DNA of 64,000 bases from ChocPot-Mid sp043804925 (GTDB taxonomy: Bacteria; Bacteroidota; Ignavibacteria; Kapaibacteriales; UBA2268). The notes beneath the pieces are model-generated. The model ran no database searches and was not told the DNA's origin. It worked only from the letters and a program-made list of their open reading frames with translations. The DNA lies in assembly GCA_043804925.1 (NCBI GenBank), contig JAZDIP010000014.1, positions 1 through 64,000 on the forward strand, read 5' to 3'. A program made the translations under genes and the position numbers. The stretch's first letter is position 1. Every line of letters begins with the position of its first letter. This document shows positions 25,991-33,552 of this stretch, one piece after another.

Positions 25991-27649
25991 TCAAATTTTT
26001 ATTAATGAAGCTATAGCTAATAGCATACTTAGCATGGTAACAACTTGAGTTGTCCAAAGCCACCAGTCAATCTTAGTCTCATATTCGGGAGGGACAAGGA
26101 TGTTATCTCCGGGCTCAAGTATATAATTCATGTCTTCGGCTAAGAATTGCTCACCTTTTTTCTTAACGACTAATGTCTCATTTTCTTCAGCCCTGAAACC
26201 GAAACCACCGGCAAGCTGGATATAGTCCAAATATGTAAATCCCGGTTTAAATACAACAAGTCCGGGATTGTTCACGCGACCCTGAACATTGATAAATATT
26301 TTCTTTGAGGGAACATAAATTGAGTCCTCATCAATAACAACAATATTGTCTTCGGAATTTGGATTTTTCCAAATATTTTGAAAATCAATAGCCATTACTC
26401 CTTTTTGTTCATTCCTTCTTGCCTGAAAATACCTTCTTTCGTTTTCAGACATTTCGGATGCATCAATACTCCTGAGACGAACCATTTCCTGGTCAACCTT
26501 TTCAATTTCTTTTTGTCTTGTGAGAATTGCACCATCTAAGGATGCTTCATCTGTAAAACCACCGGCTCTTTTTAATATGTCAAATACTTTTGAGTCATCT
26601 TTGTTGATAGCATACCTACCCGGAAAATTGACTTCACCTTCGATAACCACCATCCTTTTTTCCTGCCAATTGGCTTTTGGTCTAATGAAAACTCTGTCAC
26701 CATTATACAGAGGTATATCTCCCTGTAGATTCTTTGTTATATAATAGTCTTTTTCCCAAAAGTTGATATCCGCAAAAAATCTTTCTGTTCTGCCGTTATT
26801 GCTTTCAAACCTCGCTATTTCAACTGTTGAAAGGTCAGCAGATTTTAAAAAACCATGTGCAAATTTTACCAAAGTAGATAGTGAATCTCCGTTTACATAT
26901 TCGAAAATTCCTTCTAGTCCTACTTCACCCCAAATTTGTATAGTATGTTCTTCATTACTTGGAGGAACAATAATATGGTCACCACCTAAAACCGTGGGAT
27001 TTGCATCTTTATCACCAATATTAAATTTTAACAAATCTACCGGTATTATTTCACTTCCATCATTTCTTAATAAGATAATATTTCTTACTGATGCATCGTA
27101 TTTAAGTCCACCGGCTCGTTCAATTATTTCAGACACTCTGTCGGCTGCAGTTGCAGGAACTATTGCAGGTTTTCTTACAGAACCGCTAACAATCACTTTA
27201 AATTCACGTAGCTTTACCAAAGAAATGTAAACTTCGTAGGATTTAAGTACTTTATCAACACATTTTTGAATTATATCTTCTGTTTCTATTAAATTCTTTC
27301 CTTTGACATCAACAATTCCTATACCGGGAATCAGAATTTTCCCATCGGGTGAAACGGTTACCCTATGCTCTATGGTTTTTGAAGATACAATTGATACCAT
27401 AAGTTCATCACCTGGACCCATAATATATGTTTCAGGGTTTATTTCCTTCTCCAGTAAACCGGCAGTTTCGTCAGCTATCTGTTTAGCTGTTCTCAGGTGC
27501 AAAGTATCAACTTCCTTTTTTGTCGCTCCGGTCAGGTATGAATTGTCAATAGACCTATCTAACTGTGATTTAGCAGGTAGCAAAGGAAAAAGGAATAATA
27601 TTGTTATCAATAATAACAATATCCGGTTATTATTTTTACATTTACTCAT
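25991..27649 (-). CDS. Polysaccharide export protein with SLBB domains (Wza/GfcE-like)
   Basis: 552 residues. A signal peptide (ILLLLITILFLFPLLPAKS) is followed by a polysaccharide export domain (TYIMGPGDELMVSIVSSKTIEHRVTVSPDGKILIPGIGIVDVKG, about 74-117) and several SLBB repeats (FKVIVSGSVRKPAIVPA, IQIWGEVGLEGIFEYVNGD, VVIEGEVNFPGRYAINKDD, INVQGRVNNPGLVVFKPG). The C-terminus is a hydrophobic helix (WWLWTTQVVTMLSMLLAIASLI). It is the outer-membrane export channel partner of the Wzz-like protein encoded next. The upstream intergenic region (27650-27907), shared with suhB, holds a palindrome at 27703. Confidence 0.88.
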   Translation of the reverse strand: MSKCKNNNRILLLLITILFLFPLLPAKSQLDRSIDNSYLTGATKKEVDTLHLRTAKQIADETAGLLEKEINPETYIMGPGDELMVSIVSSKTIEHRVTVSPDGKILIPGIGIVDVKGKNLIETEDIIQKCVDKVLKSYEVYISLVKLREFKVIVSGSVRKPAIVPATAADRVSEIIERAGGLKYDASVRNIILLRNDGSEIIPVDLLKFNIGDKDANPTVLGGDHIIVPPSNEEHTIQIWGEVGLEGIFEYVNGDSLSTLVKFAHGFLKSADLSTVEIARFESNNGRTERFFADINFWEKDYYITKNLQGDIPLYNGDRVFIRPKANWQEKRMVVIEGEVNFPGRYAINKDDSKVFDILKRAGGFTDEASLDGAILTRQKEIEKVDQEMVRLRSIDASEMSENERRYFQARRNEQKGVMAIDFQNIWKNPNSEDNIVVIDEDSIYVPSKKIFINVQGRVNNPGLVVFKPGFTYLDYIQLAGGFGFRAEENETLVVKKKGEQFLAEDMNYILEPGDNILVPPEYETKIDWWLWTTQVVTMLSMLLAIASLIKI

Positions 27650-27702
27650 AATGTTTCCGGTAAAAATTAATAAAATACAAAAATATTAAAAATTTTAATT
27701 CT

Positions 27703-27720
27703 ATCAGTCATAAGACTGAT
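27703..27720. promoter_or_regulatory. ATCAGTC/GACTGAT hairpin in the divergent region
   Basis: Perfect 7-bp arms around ATAA, 54 bases upstream of the polysaccharide export gene and 188 upstream of suhB. It could be an operator or a leader hairpin of the export operon. Nothing else is evident in the 258-base gap. Confidence 0.35.
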
Positions 27721-27907
27721 ATTAACAGTTTGACGGTAATCGGTACCGGCATTTATGTTAAAGCAGGTATTAGATGTATCTATATACAAATGTTATTGTA
27801 AAACAATATAATTATACAAAATTATGACTGTTTTATTTAACATCAAAATTTTTTTTTATAGATAATTGATTTTAAATTGTATATTTTTAAAAATCTTAAG
27901 TAAGATA

Positions 27908-28708
27908 ATGATTGAAGATTTAACAAAATGTGCTATCGAAGCAGCTATTAAATCAGGTATTATCCTCATAAAGGGTTTTGGTACTTCGTTTGAAATATCA
28001 TCAAAGGATGGAAAGAATAATTTAGTAACTGAATACGACAAATTATCTGAAAAAGCCATCATTGAGCATATTCATTCGGTTTTTCCGGAACATGTCTTTT
28101 TAGCTGAGGAAAGCGGGAAAACAGGTAATTTATCGAAAAATGTTGTCCGTTGGATAATTGACCCATTAGATGGGACTGTGAATTTTGCTCATAATATACC
28201 CATTTTCAGCATAAGTATTGCCGCCGAACTAAATGGAGAAATAATATCCGGGGTTATTTACCAACCGATTCTCGATGAACTCTTTGTTGCAAAAAAAGGC
28301 GGAGGTGCATATTTAAATGGTAATACCTTAATTGTTTCTGACAATGACAATCTCGAATCATCTTTTTTAGTTACAGGATTTCCTTATAATGTTAATAAAA
28401 ATCCCTGCGGATGTATTGACCATTTTGTAAATATTATTAAACAGGGGATACCCGTCCGGCGTCTTGGTTCAGCGGCATTGGACTTAGCATATGTTGCCGC
28501 AGGACGATTCGACGGCTTTTGGGAGATAAATCTGAATTCATGGGATGTTGCCGCAGGGATTTTATTAGTGCAGGAAGCAGGAGGAAGAGTTACACAATAC
28601 AACGGAGAGCCATATTGGATAGATAAAGATACAATTCTTGCGACAAATGGGAAAATTCATTCAGGAATAGCAGAAGTCCTTTCTTCATGCAAATGTGGAA
28701 AAAGTTAA
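27908..28708 (+). CDS. suhB: Inositol monophosphatase family protein (SuhB-like)
   Basis: 266 residues from ATG 27908; a TTG at 27866 is less likely. It hydrolyses inositol-1-phosphate or related sugar phosphates with Mg2+. Metal-site motifs are intact: VFLAEESG (about 68-75), WIIDPLDGTVNFAHNIP (DPxDGTxN) and the C-terminal SWDVAAGILLVQEAGG. The final residues CKCGKS are followed by a TAA that is already part of the GAGTTAA repeat tract (28704), so the gene's 3' end may have been reset by that repeat. dapF follows 470 bases later, with a four-helix-bundle cassette between. Confidence 0.92.
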   Translation: MIEDLTKCAIEAAIKSGIILIKGFGTSFEISSKDGKNNLVTEYDKLSEKAIIEHIHSVFPEHVFLAEESGKTGNLSKNVVRWIIDPLDGTVNFAHNIPIFSISIAAELNGEIISGVIYQPILDELFVAKKGGGAYLNGNTLIVSDNDNLESSFLVTGFPYNVNKNPCGCIDHFVNIIKQGIPVRRLGSAALDLAYVAAGRFDGFWEINLNSWDVAAGILLVQEAGGRVTQYNGEPYWIDKDTILATNGKIHSGIAEVLSSCKCGKS

Positions 28709-28748
28709 GAGTTAAGAGTTGTGAGTTAAGAGTTGTGAGTTAAGAGTT
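28704..28748. repeat. Degenerate GAGTTAA/GAGTTGT tandem tract
   Basis: About six units of 7-8 bases (GTTAAGA, GTTGTGA) beginning in the last codon of suhB and providing its stop. In inverted orientation a similar tract lies at 29148-29169, so the two bracket the four-helix-bundle gene. Confidence 0.75.
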
Positions 28749-28777
28749 AAATTTTTTATAATTTTTAAAATTGGCAT

Positions 28778-29179
28778 ATGAGTACTGCAAAAAAATTTGA
28801 AGACTTAAAAGTCTGGCAACTTGCAAGGGAATTAGTAAATTCTATTTATACTATGACGAATATCACTAATTTCAAAAAAGATTTTTCTCTTAAAGACCAA
28901 ATTCGAAGATCCTCTGTTTCTGTAATGGCAAATATTTCTGAAGGTTTCGCTCGACAGTCAAGTAAAGAATTTGCTCAATATCTTAATATAGCACATGCTT
29001 CTGTTGCAGAAGTTCAATCCCATCTTTATATTGCAATTGATTTAAATTATATTCAGAAAATTGATTTTGAAGAACTTTATAGTAAATGCAATGAAATTTC
29101 TAAGATGTTACACGGATTATATAAATATTTAATTACCAACTCTAAACTCTCAACTTACAACTCAAAACCAAAAAGATGA
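28778..29179 (+). CDS. Four-helix-bundle protein (23S rRNA intervening-sequence/TIGR02436 family)
   Basis: 133 residues. FEDLKVWQLARELVNSIY (about 7-24), QIRRSSVSVMANISEGFAR (about 45-63) and EFAQYLNIAHASVAEVQSHL (about 68-87) are the family's helices and signature. Members are encoded inside 23S rRNA intervening sequences or scattered as single genes; the related bAvd protein serves diversity-generating retroelements. No reverse transcriptase is here. The last 13 residues, NSKLSTYNSKPKR, are encoded by an AACTC-type repeat, and the stop overlaps the dapF start (ATGA). The gene sits exactly between suhB and dapF, bracketed by inverted repeat tracts, which suggests insertion. The molecular function is unknown. 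Confidence 0.85.
   Translation: MSTAKKFEDLKVWQLARELVNSIYTMTNITNFKKDFSLKDQIRRSSVSVMANISEGFARQSSKEFAQYLNIAHASVAEVQSHLYIAIDLNYIQKIDFEELYSKCNEISKMLHGLYKYLITNSKLSTYNSKPKR
29148..29169. repeat. AACTC-type tract encoding the C-terminus of the four-helix-bundle protein
   Basis: Units AACTCTA, AACTCTC, AACTTAC, AACTCAA with a 7-base period, the inverse of the tract at 28704. Translated as NSKLSTYNSK. Confidence 0.7.
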
Positions 29180-30066
29180 AACTAAATATAACATATATGT
29201 CAGGAGCGGGAAATACTTTTACTGTGGTTGATAACAGGGAGTATAAGTGGTCTGCGGATTTTTATTCGATTCTTGCACCCATTCTTTGTGGTGTTAACAA
29301 AGAAGATGCTGTTAAAACAGAAGGACTGCTTATATTGAATGAATCTCAGGATAAAAACTCTTTCGATGTTGATTTCTTTAATCCTGACGGTTCTTTTTCT
29401 ATGATGTGCGGCAATGGAGGCAGATGTGCTTTGATGTTTGCTGTCAATAAAAAATTTATTCCTGTTTCGGAACCTGATAAAGAAATTAATTTCAAAATGG
29501 CAGGAGGTATTTATAAGGGGCAATTAATAGGAGAAAATGTAAGATTGTTTTTACCTTCACCTGTAGAAATTCAGCAAAATGTTAAAGTTAAAATTTATGA
29601 ATATACTGTTGAAGGAACTTATGTCAATGTCAATTCCGACCATTTTGTAGTTAATTATAATGATGTTGATAAAATCAAAGATAAGACATTCGATGACTTT
29701 TGCATAGATACATTCGCATCTCCAATTAGATTTCACAAGGATTTTCAACCGAGAGGAGTCAATGTGAATATATACTCTATACATTCAAGAAAGGAATTGT
29801 GGCTCAGAACCTACGAGAGGGGAGTAGAAGCGGAAACAGGTGCTTGCGGTACAGGTGCTTTATCTACAATGCTAACGGCATTAATAAAGGATGAAATTGA
29901 CTTACCTGTTACAATTATTCCTCCGAGTAAAAGTCCTTTGAAAGTAGATATTGATGGTGAATTTCCCGATAAAATTAAATTTTTATTTTTGGAGGGAAAT
30001 GCTGAAATAAAAAAACAAACGGAAATCGAAATTCCGGAAAATTTGTTCAAACTTTATAAAAAATAA
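29176..30066 (+). CDS. dapF: Diaminopimelate epimerase
   Basis: Interconverts LL- and meso-diaminopimelate for lysine and peptidoglycan synthesis. 296 residues. Both catalytic cysteine motifs are present: MMCGNGGRCALMF (about 76-88) and AETGACGTGALST (about 218-230), each at the centre of one half of the two-domain fold. The N-terminal MSGAGNTFTVVDN replaces the common SGxGNDF (Thr for Asp). Spacing of 2 bases to the following M20 gene suggests an operon, and M20 enzymes also act in diaminopimelate pathways. Confidence 0.93.
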   Translation: MKLNITYMSGAGNTFTVVDNREYKWSADFYSILAPILCGVNKEDAVKTEGLLILNESQDKNSFDVDFFNPDGSFSMMCGNGGRCALMFAVNKKFIPVSEPDKEINFKMAGGIYKGQLIGENVRLFLPSPVEIQQNVKVKIYEYTVEGTYVNVNSDHFVVNYNDVDKIKDKTFDDFCIDTFASPIRFHKDFQPRGVNVNIYSIHSRKELWLRTYERGVEAETGACGTGALSTMLTALIKDEIDLPVTIIPPSKSPLKVDIDGEFPDKIKFLFLEGNAEIKKQTEIEIPENLFKLYKK

Positions 30067-30068
30067 TT

Positions 30069-31232
30069 ATGAATACATTAGAATCAATCAAAGCAATAAA
30101 TGACGAAATAATCTTGCACAGAAGACATCTTCATGCTAATCCTGAATTATCATTTAAGGAATATGAAACATCGGAATATATCCGGTCAGTGCTGAATGAT
30201 TTGGGAATTGAAAATGAAACAATCGGACAGACAGGAGTGGTTGGATTGATAGGTATGGGTGAGAAATGTATTGCTTTGCGTGCAGACATAGATGCTTTGC
30301 CAATTCAAGAAGAAACAGGACTACCATTTTGCTCTAAAAATGTCGGAGTAATGCATGCCTGTGGGCATGACATGCACACGGCAATGCTTCTCGGTGCAGC
30401 AAAAATATTAAAAGAAAATGAGGATAAATTGAATGGTATAGTCAAACTCATTTTCCAGCCCGGTGAAGAAAAAGTTCCTGGTGGAGCTTCGGTTTTAATA
30501 AAAGAAGGAATTCTCGAAAATCCAAAACCTGAGGCAGTGTTTGGACAGCATATTTATCCTGATGCAAGTGTTGGAACTATATCAGTTGTACCCGGATTTA
30601 TTATGGCGGCACCGGATGAAATTTATTGGACAATCAGAGGAAAGGGAGGACATGCCGCACAGCCGCATTTAAACAGCGATGTAATGATTTCTGCTTCTCA
30701 GCTTGTTATTTATCTGCAAAGTTTAATCACAAAATTTAAAAATCCTGTGTCTCCCGGATTACTCTCAGTTACTGCTATTCACGGAGGTTCAGCTCCGAAT
30801 ATTTTCCCTGACGAAGTTAAGCTCATGGGTACATTAAGGTCTTTCGACAGTAATTGGCGAAAGCAAATGCATAATATGATTGTAGAAAAATCAAGCGAGA
30901 TTTGCAAACTTTACGGAACTGAATGTGAAGTGAAAATCGAATGTGGCTATCCTGCTGTATTTAACAATGAAAAAACAACGGCTTTCATTCAATCAACTGC
31001 TAAAGATATTTTTGGAGAAAAAGCAGTTTTGGAATTTGAACCAAAGATGTGGGGTGAAGACTTCGGTTTTTATGCAAAGGAAATTCCTTCTACATTTTGG
31101 TTTTTAGGTGTCCGACCGGGAAACGAAAAAGTAATGCCCGGCTTGCACAATAGCAAAATGTCACCTGACGAAGAAGCAATGGTTTATGGAACTGCGATGT
31201 CTGTAGAAGCGGGGATGCGGTTTTTGAAATGA
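30069..31232 (+). CDS. M20 family amidohydrolase (N-acyl-amino acid/hippurate hydrolase type)
   Basis: 387 residues. ALRADIDALPIQEETG (about 69-84), MHACGHDMHTAMLLGAA (about 95-111, zinc ligands), FQPGEEKVPGGA (catalytic Glu region), GKGGHAAQPH and the C-terminal WGEDFGFY and GLHNSKM mark an IAA-amino acid hydrolase-like or N-acetyldiaminopimelate deacetylase-like M20D enzyme. Two bases from dapF, it may serve lysine/diaminopimelate metabolism (inference). The 3' 85 bases recur as a diverged copy at 31955-32039, beyond the hicBA pair. Right after the stop starts a GGAATT repeat tract. Confidence 0.88.
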   Translation: MNTLESIKAINDEIILHRRHLHANPELSFKEYETSEYIRSVLNDLGIENETIGQTGVVGLIGMGEKCIALRADIDALPIQEETGLPFCSKNVGVMHACGHDMHTAMLLGAAKILKENEDKLNGIVKLIFQPGEEKVPGGASVLIKEGILENPKPEAVFGQHIYPDASVGTISVVPGFIMAAPDEIYWTIRGKGGHAAQPHLNSDVMISASQLVIYLQSLITKFKNPVSPGLLSVTAIHGGSAPNIFPDEVKLMGTLRSFDSNWRKQMHNMIVEKSSEICKLYGTECEVKIECGYPAVFNNEKTTAFIQSTAKDIFGEKAVLEFEPKMWGEDFGFYAKEIPSTFWFLGVRPGNEKVMPGLHNSKMSPDEEAMVYGTAMSVEAGMRFLK

Positions 31233-31260
31233 GGAATTGGGAATTGGGAATGAGGAATTT
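31231..31260. repeat. GGAATTGGGAATT tandem tract
   Basis: Units GGAATTG, GGAATTG, GGAATGA, GGAATTT start inside the M20 stop codon. A similar tract lies at 45994-46022. Confidence 0.7.
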
Positions 31261-31270
31261 TATTTGATTT

Positions 31271-31491
31271 TTAAAGCTTATTCCAATCTTCATTATTTAT
31301 TTCCTTCTCAATGATTAGTTGAATTTCTCTTATCATCATTTTTAATTGAGAAACCGAATATTCATCATTTGAAGGTATTGCGAGTCTGTAGTTTTCTATT
31401 AACATGAACTGATGCTTCGAGCCGGAGACAGGACCAATAAAACCTAATTTTTTTAATTTCTTTATAAAATCTTTTTTTTACACGGATTCAT
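31271..31491 (-). pseudogene. hicA: HicA-type toxin, frameshifted at an A8 run
   Basis: On the minus strand the frame after the hicB stop reads KKDFIKKLKKLGFIGPVSGS, then KHQFMLIENYRLAIPSNDEY, then SVSQLKMMIREIQLI and IEKEINNEDWNKL with a stop at 31271. This matches HicA mRNA-interferase-like proteins, including the conserved G-x-K-H around the catalytic His. No start codon exists in this frame. An ATG at 31491 overlapping the hicB end gives MNPCKKK, one base out of register across a run of eight A just after the hicB TAA (31480-31478). One extra A would restore a complete 73-residue HicA. So it is a frameshifted toxin gene, a slippage-expressed gene, or a homopolymer sequencing error. Confidence 0.75.
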
Positions 31492-31762
31492 AATGTGCTT
31501 GATTAATATTAATATTCAAGTCAATCCCATTAATTACCGGTAGTTCATGCCCTTGTCTCAATCCCAATAATACCCACTCTTCCAAAATTGACTGTAAGGT
31601 TTTATTGGTTTCGTATAGATTTTTCCCAAAAGCTATAACACCTTTACATATTGGGATTCTACCACAAAATGAGTTGTCATCAAGCAATTCAAACTCGGCG
31701 TATTCAACAGCCGATTCAATATAATCCGATAAAATATTATTATTTTTCATAAGATTCTTCAT
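31478..31762 (-). CDS. hicB: HicB-type antitoxin
   Basis: About 94 residues. ILSDYIESAVEYAEFELLDD, SFCGRIPICKGVIAFG, and SILEEWVLLGLRQGHELPVI followed by NGIDLN are the pattern of short HicB antitoxins (RNase H-like fold, ending before any DNA-binding domain). The start could be ATG 31762 (AGG upstream) or ATG 31750. The toxin gene follows, with its start codon overlapping by 14 bases. Order is antitoxin first, the reverse of the commonest hicAB. The module sits between the M20 gene and a duplicate of that gene's 3' end. Confidence 0.8.
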   Translation of the reverse strand: MKNLMKNNNILSDYIESAVEYAEFELLDDNSFCGRIPICKGVIAFGKNLYETNKTLQSILEEWVLLGLRQGHELPVINGIDLNININQAHYESV

Positions 31763-31954
31763 CAATACCTATTTATTAACAAATAAATATACGAAAGTAT
31801 TTATAAATAATTGTTGTAATCAAATCCAAATTTAATTTCAAACAACCAAGGATAATTATAAATTTCATCTTTTTTCGGTAGTGAAAAAATAAATTTACAT
31901 AAATTTTTAAAATTGGTTGTTAGGTACCGGCTAATATTCAAAATGATAGACCTT

Positions 31955-32039
31955 GCTTGAACAAAGCAAAATGTCTCCTGACGAAGAAGCAATGGTTAAT
32001 GGAACTGCGATGTTTGTGGAAGCAGGGATGAGGTTCTGA
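31955..32039 (+). pseudogene. Diverged duplicate of the M20 gene 3' end
   Basis: Aligns to 31141-31226 with one deletion and about eight substitutions. In frame it reads SKMSPDEEAMVNGTAMFVEA followed by GMRF and a stop, against SKMSPDEEAMVYGTAMSVEA plus GMRFLK in the intact gene. No other part of a second M20 gene is visible in 31763-31954, which otherwise shows only AT-rich DNA and a poorly supported minus-strand frame (31801-31992). Confidence 0.75.
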
Positions 32040-32078
32040 AATTCTGAACTTGATTGAGGAGTTGTTGAAATATCTGTT

Positions 32079-33299
32079 TTATTCAAGTTTTATTATTATT
32101 TCGACATAAGAATCGTCGTAATAATCAAGGACACCACGAAACTCAGTATTTTCCTCAGTTCTATGATCCCCATATACAAAGTCAAGAAAAGAATGATAAC
32201 CGAGTAAAAGATTTTCATTTAAATCACTACCCTTTATTTGAACTACTATTTCATTTTCGTTGATTTGTTCAATTGATATTCTATTGAGCTTAATTGTATA
32301 TTGAATATGATAAATATCACCTCCATTAACAGAATCTATATTAAAACATAGGATAAAATCTTTGATATTATTATTAATGGTATCAATGTTAAACATAACA
32401 TACCTTCTACCAATTTCTTCCGGAAAGGCATTATATGTAGTAATCCAAGTCAACTTATTTTCACATATTTTAGCATTTCGTAATATTTTTAAATTTTCAA
32501 ATTTAGTTGTATCGAATTTTTCAAAAACTTCATGCCATTGTTCTGTATAACTAAAGTAATAAATTATTGAATTTGGTAAATGTACTTTAACACTAAATTC
32601 GGGGACTAAAATAGTTCCATCTAATTTCTTCATATTAAACTTATATGATGAACTTTCAGTTATTTTGTCTAAATTCAAGGTATCATTTTCGTAACCAGAA
32701 GCAAATCCAATAAATGTATAATTGCTTTTTTCAGGAGTAAATATTTTCAATTCATTTTTAGAAGCAGAAACGTAATGAATGTAATCCGAACCTTTGTCAA
32801 CATAACTTGAAGATTTTATAATTTTTTTTGTTTGCACTTCTCCGTTTAATTCAAATAATACAACATACATTCCATTTAGTAAATTGTTCAGTTCAAAATT
32901 AATTTCTTGCTGAAAACCATTAAAATATTCAGTCTTTGAGAAAACCAATTGACCGAAAGTATTGTAAATAGAAATATTTAGGAATCCAATCTCAGAAGAA
33001 TTAATTAAAAATGATGTTTGATTGTTAAATGGGTTAGGAAAATTATTGCTGATTTGTAAAAATTCGGATTTAGATAGTTTGCCGGCAACATCGTTCGGTT
33101 TTTGCCAATTGTAGTATTTTAACATATCGTTGAAATAAATAGTGGTATTTCGACCATCTAATGCTATGAGTTGAACACTATCGAGGAGAATTTCTTTTTT
33201 CGAATCAAAATCATAAGCTTGGAAGAATAAAACTTCAGACTTAGCATTAATGCTAAAAAATAAAAACAATAAAAGAAAAGTCAATTTTTTCATAATCAT
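32079..33299 (-). CDS. Secreted protein with an internal T9SS-sorting-domain-like module
   Basis: 406 residues. Signal peptide MKKLTFLLLFLFFSINAKS (ATG 33299 or 33293). Residues about 85-168 (FLQISNNFPNPFNNQTSFLI, then IYNTFGQLVF, then NLLNGMYVVLFELNGEVQTK) are a full T9SS type A sorting-domain pattern, but about 235 more residues follow, ending in EIIIKLE with no second sorting domain. The C-terminal part is beta-rich, with no recognised family. Either the module here is a structural Ig-like domain or the protein is an unusual fusion. The upstream 250 bases to the divergent gene at 33553 show no feature beyond AT-rich DNA. Confidence 0.65.
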   Translation of the reverse strand: MIMKKLTFLLLFLFFSINAKSEVLFFQAYDFDSKKEILLDSVQLIALDGRNTTIYFNDMLKYYNWQKPNDVAGKLSKSEFLQISNNFPNPFNNQTSFLINSSEIGFLNISIYNTFGQLVFSKTEYFNGFQQEINFELNNLLNGMYVVLFELNGEVQTKKIIKSSSYVDKGSDYIHYVSASKNELKIFTPEKSNYTFIGFASGYENDTLNLDKITESSSYKFNMKKLDGTILVPEFSVKVHLPNSIIYYFSYTEQWHEVFEKFDTTKFENLKILRNAKICENKLTWITTYNAFPEEIGRRYVMFNIDTINNNIKDFILCFNIDSVNGGDIYHIQYTIKLNRISIEQINENEIVVQIKGSDLNENLLLGYHSFLDFVYGDHRTEENTEFRGVLDYYDDSYVEIIIKLE

Positions 33300-33552
33300 T
33301 CAAATAATTGTTGTTTTCAATTTATTTTTATTAACGGTCAAAAAAAATAATATTGCTGATAATATATTAATTTCAGAATTCATAATTATCTCCCCAAAAT
33401 TCTTTTCCCTCAATTTATTTTGCTCTCCAAGTCAAAACCTTTTTTTCTTATCGCTTATATTTCGGAAAAACAGACAACGGAAAACAGACATTTGAGAACT
33501 TTAATAAAATATTCAGAAAAAATTCACGTTCATTAATTCTATTATAGAATAA

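Noticed and set aside
28778..29179. Diversity-generating retroelement accessory gene (Avd)
   Set aside because: The protein family is related, but no reverse transcriptase or template/variable repeat pair is visible in the window.
31801..31992. 63-residue minus-strand gene
   Set aside because: It runs antisense through the M20 3' duplicate and has no ribosome site; only YNYPWLFEIKFG hints at a relic.
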